From an uncultured Hyphomicrobiales bacterium (GTDB taxonomy: Bacteria; Pseudomonadota; Alphaproteobacteria; Rhizobiales; Beijerinckiaceae): DNA of 7,126 bases. Below the pieces are notes generated by a model. It did not search any database and had not been told where the DNA came from. It saw nothing but the letters and a program-made list of their open reading frames with translations. The DNA lies in NCBI GenBank assembly GCA_903932565.1, contig CAIZGQ010000702.1, positions 1 to 7,126 on the forward strand. Reading direction: 5' to 3'. Positions 1 through 5,901 of the stretch are shown here, one piece after another (position 1 is the stretch's first letter; each line of letters starts with the position of its first letter). The position numbers were made by a program, and so were the translations under genes.

Positions 1-49
1 CAAGCTGGCCGGGAACGTGTCCGATAAGCAAGACAGACAGGCACGTCCC

Positions 50-56
50 GGGGAGG
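50..56 (+). promoter_or_regulatory. Shine-Dalgarno site of the broken CocE-like gene
   Basis: The sequence GGGGAGG lies 7 nt before the ATG at 64 and is a near-perfect ribosome binding site. It fixes the original start of the broken hydrolase at 64, not at the earlier ATG at 17, whose frame carries no hydrolase-like sequence before the C-terminal part. Its preservation suggests the gene was lost recently or that the leader is still translated. Confidence 0.6.
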
Positions 57-63
57 ATGCGCG

Positions 64-310
64 ATGCAACAGAGCACCGGTCACGCGGACATGTGCATCG
101 ATTGGGATGTGGCAATCCCCATGGATGATAACGTTTTTTTGCGCGCAGATGTCTTTCGCCCGAGCAAAGAACACAGACACCGGCTGCGGGCCTTTTCTGC
201 ATGATGACCCCCGCGATCGGCCGGTCTCGCGCTTTGGTGGCGTCACCAGCCTTCACATCGGCGACGATACAGACAATTTCGTGCTTCTGCCCATCATCCC
301 GAATGCCTGA
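64..310 (+). pseudogene. CocE/NonD-type hydrolase remnant with large internal deletion and frameshift
   Basis: Two pieces of one hydrolase gene are joined in different frames. From the ATG at 64, the first frame reads a family N-terminus (WDVAIPMDD then LRADVFRP) and stops at 202-204. The second frame, from about 170 to the stop at 308-310, reads the family C-terminus (TGCGPFLHDDP, then FGG, LH and LLPIIP). Both match the intact hydrolase at 3051-4793: about 14 of 20 residues are identical over the WDV...FRP block and 26 of 43 over the C-terminal block. Relative to that 580-residue protein, roughly residues 39 to 535 are missing, including the nucleophile region and most of the C-terminal jelly-roll domain, so no activity is expected. 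The junction lies at about 155-178. The remnant keeps a strong ribosome binding site and heads the probable operon with the aldo/keto reductase 40 nt downstream. That it is a dead duplicate is inferred; the two matching pieces are seen directly. Confidence 0.85.
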
Positions 311-350
311 TAGATCAGGTATCTTTCAATTGAAGCCAGCAGGATAAAAC

Positions 351-1205
351 ATGCCACGTCCAGAAGATTGTCCGCTTGTCACCGCCCATGGGATGTCAAT
401 TCCAGCCGTTGGTATCGGCACTTTCATGAGTCTGGGGCAGCAATGCGTCGATTCGGTTGCCCATGCCTTGAAGGTCGGATATCGGCACATCGATACCGCG
501 CGTTTTTACGGTAACGAAGTGGAGTGCGGCGAAGGCCTGCGCGCATCCGGCGTTGCCCGCGATCACGTGTTCGTCACGACCAAGGCCCTGCACGGTGCCG
601 AGTGGAGCAACCCAGCCGTCAACAGGATGCTGCCGGCGACGGAAGAAAGCCTGAAGCGCCTCAAGCTTGATTATGTGGATCTGCTTGTCATCCATTGGCC
701 AAACCCGGCCACGCCCATCAAGGACACAATCGCAGACCTGTGTGAAGCAAAACGCCGCGGCCTGACGCGCAATATTGGCATTTCCAATTTCACGCTTGCG
801 ATGGTGGATGAAGCCCAGCGCCACGCAACCGAGCCCTTGGCGTATATGCAAAATGAATATCACCCTTATCTCGACCAGACGAAGTTGCGCGCCAAAGCAG
901 CGCAATATGACATGGCCTGGGCCTCCTATTGTCCGATTGGCAAGGGTGCGGCGTTTGAAGAGCCTGTGATCGTGAAAATTGCCAAAGCGCATGGCAAAAC
1001 CTCAGCCCAAATTGTGCTGCGCTGGCAGATCCAGCAGCCCAAAACCATTGCAGTTCCAAAATCCGTGACGCCCTCGCGCATCGAAGAGAATTTCAACATT
1101 TTCGATTTCGTCCTGTCGGCGGCAGAGATGGCCGAGATCTCCGCCCTGAAGCGGCCAAATGCGCGCATCGTATCGCCGCCCTTCGCCCCCAAATGGGACG
1201 ACTGA
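351..1205 (+). CDS. Aldo/keto reductase, 2,5-diketo-gluconate reductase (DkgB)-like
   Basis: This is a 284-residue cytoplasmic NAD(P)H-dependent carbonyl reductase with a complete single-domain (alpha/beta)8 barrel of normal family length. The catalytic tetrad is present: Asp48 (GYRHIDTA), Tyr53 (FYGNE), Lys78 (VTTKAL) and His115 (VIHWPNP). The strand motif GISNF is intact. The segment KSVTPSR at 237-243, followed by Asn247, is the usual pocket for the 2'-phosphate of NADPH, so NADPH is the likely cofactor. The C-terminal end RIVSPPFAPKWD closely resembles that of E. coli DkgB, placing it nearest the DkgA/DkgB branch; the true substrate could be any small aldehyde or ketone. An AGGA site at 341-344, 6 nt before the ATG, supports the start. 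It follows the broken hydrolase and precedes the solute-binding protein on the same strand, so it may act on a product of the compound taken up by this locus. No dkg symbol is assigned because the substrate is unknown. Confidence 0.93.
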   Translation: MPRPEDCPLVTAHGMSIPAVGIGTFMSLGQQCVDSVAHALKVGYRHIDTARFYGNEVECGEGLRASGVARDHVFVTTKALHGAEWSNPAVNRMLPATEESLKRLKLDYVDLLVIHWPNPATPIKDTIADLCEAKRRGLTRNIGISNFTLAMVDEAQRHATEPLAYMQNEYHPYLDQTKLRAKAAQYDMAWASYCPIGKGAAFEEPVIVKIAKAHGKTSAQIVLRWQIQQPKTIAVPKSVTPSRIEENFNIFDFVLSAAEMAEISALKRPNARIVSPPFAPKWDD

Positions 1206-1307
1206 TGTTTCAAGTCGACACCTGTTGTCGTGTGGATTTGGGAGGTGCCCAGTAAAACAAATTGCGTTGCCAAAAGTCTCATAAGCGAAAAATCGCATGT
1301 TAAAACA

Positions 1308-1314
1308 GGGGAGG
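1308..1314 (+). promoter_or_regulatory. Shine-Dalgarno site fixing the start of the substrate-binding protein
   Basis: GGGGAGG stands 5 nt before the ATG at 1320. The frame is open further upstream to 1230, but the residues added there resemble no signal peptide, while a start at 1320 gives a canonical Tat leader at once. The site therefore decides the start. Confidence 0.75.
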
Positions 1315-1319
1315 TTTTT

Positions 1320-2567
1320 ATGACGACAACACGGCGTTCATTTGTCCAAGGTGCCGCAACGACGGCGCTTGCGTCCGTTGCGGGCACGGGTGCTCGTGCC
1401 CAATCGGGAGAGCCCATCAAGATTGGCCTGCTTACGGTGAAAACCGGGCCACTGGCTTCGGGCGGTCTTGATATGGAGCGCGGTCTGCAGATGTATCTGC
1501 GCGAGCGCAATTACATGCTGGCCGGCCGAAAGGTCGAGCTGTTTACAGCAGATTCGGCCAGCAACCCGCAACAGATTCGTGCCAAATCGCAGGAGCTTTT
1601 TGAAAAGAACGGCGTGCACTGTTTCATCGGCCCGCTGGCGGCCTTCGAGGCGTTGGCGATCCAGGATTACATCGCAGAAAAAGGCATCCCAACGCTGTCC
1701 GTTGCGGCGGCTGAAGATATGACACAGCGTAAAACCATTCCGTGGTTTGTGCGCGCGACGTCGACGTCGTCGCAATGCGCCGGGCCTTTGGCAGATTATT
1801 GCGCCAAGGAGCTGGGCTACAAGCGGATGATCACCATCGGCTCCGATACGGCGTATGGGCAAGAAATGTGCGCAGGCTTCCAGCGCGTGTTTGAGGACAA
1901 TGGCGGCCGCATCGTTCAAAAGCTCTGGCCCCCTCTGACAGTGCCCGATTATGCCAGCTATATCGCGCAGCTCAATCTCAAGGCGGATGCGCTTTACGCG
2001 TCGTTTGAAGGTTCCAACGGCTTTCGCTTCACGCGGCAGTTTGTGGAATACGGCCTGCAAACCAAACTGAAGATCGTTGGCGGCATGACGCATCTGGATG
2101 AGGCCGTGTTGCGCAACATGGGCGACGAAGCCGTTGGCACAATCACATCCTGCTGGTATTCGGCCGAACTTGATAACCCGATCAACCTAGCCTTCGCCGC
2201 TGCCTTTCGCAAAGAGGCCGGCTATGACCCGGGTTTTTATGCAGCAGCAACCTACACAAATGGTGCCGTGCTTGAAGCTGCCTTGAAGGCTGTCGATGGC
2301 AAGATTGAAAATAAAGAAGCCTTCATGAAGGCGTTGCGGGCCACGAAAGTTGAGACGTGTCGCGGGCCCGTCAGCTTTGATGACTACGGCAACGTTGTGG
2401 GCAACGTCTACATCCGAAAAGTGACCCGCAAGGATGGTCGCTTGGTGAATTCGATCATCAAAACTTACAAGGACGTTTCGCAATTCTGGACTTATGACAA
2501 GAAACAATTTCTTGCGAGCCCGGTTTATTCGCGTGACTATCCGCCAGCAAAATATCTCGAAAACTAG
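1320..2567 (+). CDS. ABC transporter substrate-binding protein, branched-chain amino acid (Peripla_BP_6/LivJ) type
   Basis: This 415-residue periplasmic protein captures a small solute and hands it to an ABC importer. It begins with a twin-arginine leader: TTRRSFVQG at 3-11, a mildly hydrophobic Ala/Thr stretch and an ARA|Q cleavage site after residue 27. It is therefore probably exported folded by the Tat pathway. The mature part has the features of the type I periplasmic binding fold: an opening strand IKIGLL, then TGPLASGG, a FIGPL segment, TLSVAAAED, and SDTAYGQE in the second lobe. Its length is typical of this family. Members bind branched-chain amino acids, amides, urea or aromatic acids, so the name does not fix the ligand. 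It lies 114 nt after the aldo/keto reductase on the same strand and is followed by an intrinsic terminator. No permease or ATPase gene is in the window, so the partners lie elsewhere or the protein is an orphan receptor. Confidence 0.92.
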   Translation: MTTTRRSFVQGAATTALASVAGTGARAQSGEPIKIGLLTVKTGPLASGGLDMERGLQMYLRERNYMLAGRKVELFTADSASNPQQIRAKSQELFEKNGVHCFIGPLAAFEALAIQDYIAEKGIPTLSVAAAEDMTQRKTIPWFVRATSTSSQCAGPLADYCAKELGYKRMITIGSDTAYGQEMCAGFQRVFEDNGGRIVQKLWPPLTVPDYASYIAQLNLKADALYASFEGSNGFRFTRQFVEYGLQTKLKIVGGMTHLDEAVLRNMGDEAVGTITSCWYSAELDNPINLAFAAAFRKEAGYDPGFYAAATYTNGAVLEAALKAVDGKIENKEAFMKALRATKVETCRGPVSFDDYGNVVGNVYIRKVTRKDGRLVNSIIKTYKDVSQFWTYDKKQFLASPVYSRDYPPAKYLEN

Positions 2568-2578
2568 CAATCAACGAA

Positions 2579-2610
2579 AGCCTGTCGAAAAATATTCGGC
2601 AGGCTTTTTT
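2579..2610 (+). terminator. Rho-independent terminator after the substrate-binding protein gene
   Basis: A 10-bp stem (2579-2588 pairing with 2596-2605, one G-U pair) encloses the 7-nt loop AAAATAT and runs straight into six T residues (2605-2610). It starts 11 nt after the stop codon at 2567. It should end transcription of the reductase/binding-protein unit. It also sits just before the cupin gene, so read-through or a separate promoter is needed for that gene. Confidence 0.88.
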
Positions 2611-2638
2611 CTTGCCCACAAAACTGGAAGCCTGTGAC

Positions 2639-3046
2639 ATGGATGTCTTCAGCCTGATCGAAGAGCAGGAATTCAATTCGACCAAGCATATTGAGAAAAT
2701 TCTCAAGCGCTATCCGGGTGGTGACGTCACTGTTGCCTGTTGGGAGCCGGGACAAATCAGCCCGGATCATTGCCATCCGCAGGCAACTGAAATCTATTTC
2801 TGTTTTGACGGCGGCGGCGTCATGCGCACCCCGGACCGGACGGTGGACATCAAACCAGGGGCCTTTGTTGTCCACCCGCCGGGCGAGGTACACGAATACG
2901 AAAATGGGCCCACGCGAACGCTGCTCTTTCGCATTCGCTTTGGTGAGAACATGGCCTATCCCACACGCGCCTGGCGGGGCCATCCCGAATGGACACCATC
3001 TGCGGATGACCTTGCCTATTATGCCAAACATCCTGTGAAAACCTGA
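2639..3046 (+). CDS. Small single-domain cupin protein
   Basis: This 135-residue protein is a one-barrel cupin with both consensus motifs intact. Motif 1 (G-x5-H-x-H-x4-E-x6-G) spans Gly38 to Gly58, with His44, His46 and Glu51 as metal ligands. Motif 2 (G-x5-P-x-G-x2-H-x3-N) spans Gly74 to Asn89 and supplies His85. A bound divalent metal such as Fe, Mn, Ni or Zn is thus expected. Small cupins of this kind act as isomerases, epimerases, dioxygenases, lyases or sugar- and acid-binding accessory proteins; the sequence does not decide which. The chosen ATG has GGAAG at 2626-2630, 8 nt upstream. A TTG at 2612 would extend the frame by nine codons but begins right at the terminator T-tract and has no usable ribosome site. 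It starts 28 nt after the terminator and ends 4 nt from the stop of the opposing hydrolase. A role in the same catabolic locus is plausible but inferred. Confidence 0.88.
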   Translation: MDVFSLIEEQEFNSTKHIEKILKRYPGGDVTVACWEPGQISPDHCHPQATEIYFCFDGGGVMRTPDRTVDIKPGAFVVHPPGEVHEYENGPTRTLLFRIRFGENMAYPTRAWRGHPEWTPSADDLAYYAKHPVKT

Positions 3047-3050
3047 GGCT

Positions 3051-4793
3051 TCACGCCTGCGGGATGATCGGCAACAAGAGATATGGCGCGTGCTGCGGGC
3101 TGACATGCAACGTGTTTCGCCCGCCGAAAACCGCTGCAGGCCGATCATCAGGATCGTCATGCAGAAACGGCCCGCAACCCGTCAGCGGGCGCTTCATGTT
3201 GGACAGCGCTTCGGCCGCCCCGGCCCAGACATAATCGCAGCCACGCACATTGAGACCAAAGCGATACCCCGCTGGGATCACGATGCAGGTTGGCCAGATC
3301 TCGATGTCGAGCTCAACTGCAACGCCGGGTTCCAGAAGCTGCACCTCATCATGTGGATGAAACGGCCGGTATGGCTGGCTTTTCTCAACATCAAGCTTGC
3401 GATGTGAGGCGCGCAACCAACCCTGGCCAACGGGCGTGTGCGGATCAATCGCGCCGTAAAACGTGACCTCTTTGCCAGCGGGGTCAAACACCTGCAGCAC
3501 GAGAAAGACATCTGCGTCCCGCGTCTGCGAACTCAGGAATAGCTTGGCGGCCGACGGCCCGGTGATCTCCAGAGGTGACGTCAGCACCGGGGATAAAAAC
3601 GTGACGCCATCCCCCATGGCATCAAACGACATGTCCGCATGGGATGCGACAGGTGTTTCCGACAGCGTCAGATTGTCAGGGTCGAGATAAAACTTCGTCC
3701 ATTGGGTTTGTGCCAGCGGCCACTGGGATTCGTGGCGAACTGGAAATTTTACCTGCCCCGGCACGCGGATTTGGATCTGTACGTTGGGCTGCTGCATCCA
3801 GCCAGTGTCTTCGTTTTTCAGAAAGTGCCCAAAAAACCGCTTCTGCAACTCAAGCCCGTAATTGGTGTAAAACTCTGCCCAATGCGCACCGCCATGAACT
3901 TCCAGCCATTTGTTGTCAGAGGCTGCATGCACAAACCCTTCGATATTGCCGCGCAGATGCAGGCCCTGCCCGCCCCAATTGGCGCAACTCAAAAGTGGGA
4001 CTTTAATTTTGGCCATGTCGCCTGCCTGCGACCAGTAATATGCACCATCGAGGTGGTTGCGGAGTAATTCTCCGGGCATGTCAGCGCGATTTTTCAAAAG
4101 CTCGTCGTCCGGCAATGTCTCCGGTCCGCACACAAGTTCGCCTGTCACCACACTTCGCGGCCCACGTTCACCAAGACCGTGCTGCACAGTCTTGACCTGC
4201 ATCTCCTGCCAGTTTTTGCGAAACACGGACAGAATGCCGCCGTGATGCGTGGCATCTCGGTAATTGTCGGCAAAGCCTTCCCAGATGCACATGGCCGCAA
4301 GATGTTTTGGTTGGAGCGCAGCCACCCGCCATTGATTGGCGCCATAATAAGAAATGCCGTTCAGACCGACCTTGCCCGTGCACCAAGGCTGGCTGCCAAC
4401 CCAATCAATGCAGATCGCAAAATCCTGCGTTTCGCGCGGACCATGCACCGCAAGAAAGCCCGGTGAGCGGCCTGCCCCCCGACTGTCGATACGCACACAG
4501 GCGTAGCCATCGGGCACCCATCGCTCGGGGTCTGGCACTTCCCAATTCTGGTAGAGGTTGGAACTGTTCTCAAGCGCGTCGGGATAATCGCGCGCCATGA
4601 TCTCCCATGCGGTCTTGTAGCCCTGCTGAAAGGAAAGTCCCTTTCCATATGGGCCATATGTGACAAGCGCGGGGCACGGATGATCACCAAGCGGGCGGAA
4701 GATATCCGCGCGAAGAATGATGCCATCGTCCATCGTGATCGGCACATCCCATTCGATGCGCATGCCATCACGGATCTCGATTGTGTGAATCAT
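3051..4793 (-). CDS. CocE/NonD-family serine hydrolase (X-Pro dipeptidyl-peptidase-like acylase)
   Basis: This 580-residue protein is close in length to Rhodococcus cocaine esterase (574). Family members cleave esters, amides or acyl groups; the substrate here is unknown. The N-terminal alpha/beta hydrolase part carries YGPYGKG at 46-52 (position of the oxyanion-hole Tyr), RIDSRGAGRSPG at 101-112 and the nucleophile elbow GISYYG with Ser148. HGGAHW places the likely catalytic His at 304. The acid is odd: the usual G-W-x-D segment reads NWGGQG at 272-277, without Asp. From about 320 to the end lies the jelly-roll domain of the X-Pro dipeptidyl-peptidase C-terminal family, ending in GPFLHDDPDDRP and LLPIIP. 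No signal peptide is evident, so it is probably cytoplasmic. The ATG at 4793 has AGGGGGA 4 nt upstream; an in-frame start at 4850 adds a 19-residue basic stretch not shared with the family or with the paralogous remnant at 64-310. It converges on the cupin gene and is divergent from the hydrolase at 5021. Confidence 0.9.
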   Translation of the reverse strand: MIHTIEIRDGMRIEWDVPITMDDGIILRADIFRPLGDHPCPALVTYGPYGKGLSFQQGYKTAWEIMARDYPDALENSSNLYQNWEVPDPERWVPDGYACVRIDSRGAGRSPGFLAVHGPRETQDFAICIDWVGSQPWCTGKVGLNGISYYGANQWRVAALQPKHLAAMCIWEGFADNYRDATHHGGILSVFRKNWQEMQVKTVQHGLGERGPRSVVTGELVCGPETLPDDELLKNRADMPGELLRNHLDGAYYWSQAGDMAKIKVPLLSCANWGGQGLHLRGNIEGFVHAASDNKWLEVHGGAHWAEFYTNYGLELQKRFFGHFLKNEDTGWMQQPNVQIQIRVPGQVKFPVRHESQWPLAQTQWTKFYLDPDNLTLSETPVASHADMSFDAMGDGVTFLSPVLTSPLEITGPSAAKLFLSSQTRDADVFLVLQVFDPAGKEVTFYGAIDPHTPVGQGWLRASHRKLDVEKSQPYRPFHPHDEVQLLEPGVAVELDIEIWPTCIVIPAGYRFGLNVRGCDYVWAGAAEALSNMKRPLTGCGPFLHDDPDDRPAAVFGGRNTLHVSPQHAPYLLLPIIPQA

Positions 4794-4797
4794 TCCA

Positions 4798-4804
4798 TCC
4801 CCCT
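4798..4804 (-). promoter_or_regulatory. Shine-Dalgarno site of the intact CocE/NonD hydrolase
   Basis: On the minus strand AGGGGGA lies 4 nt before the ATG at 4793. It favours this start over the in-frame ATG at 4850. Alignment with the N-terminus of the broken paralogue, whose own start is fixed by a strong ribosome site at the same distance from the WDV motif, agrees. Confidence 0.65.
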
Positions 4805-4864
4805 GTCGCGCGGTCTTGTTCAGGCGGCAGGTCAAGCCGCGCCGCGCCACGCTAATTTTTGGAC

Positions 4865-4893
4865 AGGATAGAATGGTTGATCATGTCCCGCAA
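4865..4893 (-). promoter_or_regulatory. Possible promoter of the intact CocE/NonD hydrolase
   Basis: On the minus strand TTGCGG (4888-4893) and TATCCT (4865-4870) are separated by 17 nt. This resembles a sigma-70-type -35/-10 pair with partial matches to both hexamers. Transcription would begin near 4858, giving a leader of about 65 nt before the ATG at 4793. The match is weak and chance is possible. Confidence 0.25.
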
Positions 4894-5020
4894 ATGCGGA
4901 GCCAACCAAGCTATGCCGTCAAGATTTGCGCGCTGGCGCTCGTGCGCGTGCAGACCTAACATCGAGCAGCGCGAAGGCTTCTTCGAACCAGCCCCGCGAC
5001 ACTGGCACGTTTGAGGGATC

Positions 5021-5848
5021 ATGCGCACAGAACTCGTCACCATTCCAACCGACACGCTGCCGCTTGATGGCGCGTTCCATACGCCTGAATCCGGGCCGAT
5101 CCGCGGCTCTGTCCTTTTGTTTCATGGCAACACCATGAACTTTTATACGGGTGCGCTGCGCTTTTTGCCGCCGTATCTCACGAGTCTCGGCCTGGCTTGT
5201 CTCGCCTTCAACCGTCGCGGCCACGACATCCTGAGCATTCGCGATTCGCGTGCGGCGGAGGGCGGCGCATTCCAGCTCACCTCGGAGTCGATTGCCGACA
5301 ACGTGACGGCAGCTGATTGGATGACATCGCAAGGCTTTAAAAACCCCATCGTCATCGGGCACAGCAATGGCGGCATGCTGGCCGTGAAACATGTGTCTGA
5401 GCGGCCTGACACGCCTGCGATGGTGCTGCTCTCGGCACATGGGGGCGGCAGGGATTCCGTTCCTCTCAGCTGTAAAGCGGGTTTGTTTGCGGTGGATCGA
5501 TTGGAGGAATTAACCGAGACCGCTCACGCCATGGTTGCGGCAGGGCGCGGCAAGGACTTGATGTTGCTGCCAGGCTGGTGGTGGGTGATCACAGCCGAGA
5601 GTTTCATCGACCGCCTGTCTGAAATGCCGGACGTTTTGGCACTTGCACCAAAAATTGTGGCTCCAACGCTCTATTTGGTCGGAGACCTTGAGCCACCTGC
5701 GAATTATCCCGCAAAGGAATTTTCGAAGCTCTCAAGCGGCCCGTGCGAGGTCGAGATCGTCCCCAATTGCGATCATTTTTATCGCAACCGCGAAGATGCG
5801 GTTGCTGAGATCGTTGCGGCGTATCTCAAGAAAACGTTGAAGTTGTAG
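5021..5848 (+). CDS. Alpha/beta-fold hydrolase
   Basis: This 275-residue protein is a compact serine hydrolase of normal length with a single alpha/beta fold. The oxyanion-hole segment LLFHGNTMN lies at 32-40 and the strand-turn FNRRGHD at 63-69. The nucleophile elbow is GHSNGG with Ser115, the acid is probably Asp222 (LVGDLEP) and the catalytic His is His252 (NCDHFY). There is no signal peptide, so it acts in the cytoplasm. It is not obviously related to the larger CocE-type enzyme beyond the common fold, and it lacks a C-terminal jelly-roll domain. The ATG at 5021 has GAGGG at 5013-5017 only 3 nt away, a short spacing, but the next in-frame Met (residue 39) lies inside the oxyanion-hole region and can be excluded. 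It is divergent from the CocE-type gene and converges on the OmpA-family gene. Ester, lactone or amide substrates are all possible; the sequence gives no more precise assignment. Confidence 0.88.
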   Translation: MRTELVTIPTDTLPLDGAFHTPESGPIRGSVLLFHGNTMNFYTGALRFLPPYLTSLGLACLAFNRRGHDILSIRDSRAAEGGAFQLTSESIADNVTAADWMTSQGFKNPIVIGHSNGGMLAVKHVSERPDTPAMVLLSAHGGGRDSVPLSCKAGLFAVDRLEELTETAHAMVAAGRGKDLMLLPGWWWVITAESFIDRLSEMPDVLALAPKIVAPTLYLVGDLEPPANYPAKEFSKLSSGPCEVEIVPNCDHFYRNREDAVAEIVAAYLKKTLKL

Positions 5849-5862
5849 CGTTAAAATCAAGT

Positions 5863-5892
5863 CGGCAGGCAACCAACACAGGTCGCCTGCCG
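5863..5892. terminator. Hairpin terminator shared by two convergent genes
   Basis: CGGCAGGC (5863-5870) and GCCTGCCG (5885-5892) form a perfect 8-bp stem. Beyond one A-C mismatch, a further ACC/GGT pairing closes a 6-nt loop. Read on the minus strand it is followed by ACTTGATTTTAA, a fair T-rich tail, so it best serves the OmpA-family gene ending at 5902. On the plus strand the tail CGTGTGTCTTTA is poorer but may still help end transcription of the hydrolase gene, which stops at 5848. Confidence 0.7.
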
Positions 5893-5901
5893 CGTGTGTC
5901 T

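Noticed and set aside
11..49. Imperfect inverted repeat GGGAACGTG / CACGTCCC upstream of the broken hydrolase
   Set aside because: One arm has an extra base and the arms are 22 nt apart, and the right arm overlaps the approach to the ribosome site. It could be an operator, but there is nothing to support this over chance.
17..310. 97-residue open frame starting at the ATG at 17
   Set aside because: Only its last 43 or so codons resemble a protein family, and they are the C-terminus of a hydrolase whose N-terminus lies in another frame from 64. The first part is out of frame with the true start and its ribosome site.
306..319. Hairpin CCTGA-TAGA-TCAGG overlapping the stop codon of the broken hydrolase
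   Set aside because: The stem is only 5 bp and is followed by TATCTTTC, not a real T-tract, so it is too weak to call a terminator. The downstream reductase is close enough for co-transcription.
396..992. Long minus-strand open frame inside the aldo/keto reductase gene, and similar ones opposite the other genes
   Set aside because: They mirror genes with clear family motifs, show no family resemblance themselves, and have no ribosome sites worth noting.
1216..1230. Small hairpin CGACA-CCTGT-TGTCG after the reductase gene
   Set aside because: It has a 5-bp stem with no following T-run. The rest of the 114-nt gap shows no convincing promoter hexamers either.
3047..3058. Short inverted repeat AGGC-TTCAC-GCCT at the convergent gene ends
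   Set aside because: A 4-bp stem with no T-tract on either strand is not a credible terminator.
4790..4798. Two-codon reading frame ATG-GAA-TGA overlapping the CocE-type start on the minus strand
   Set aside because: It could be a tiny leader peptide, but so short a frame arises easily by chance and would compete with the proper ribosome site.
4869..4874. TAGAAT as a plus-strand -10 box for the hydrolase at 5021
   Set aside because: The hexamer fits well, but nothing like a -35 box lies about 17 nt upstream, and it would give a leader of about 140 nt.
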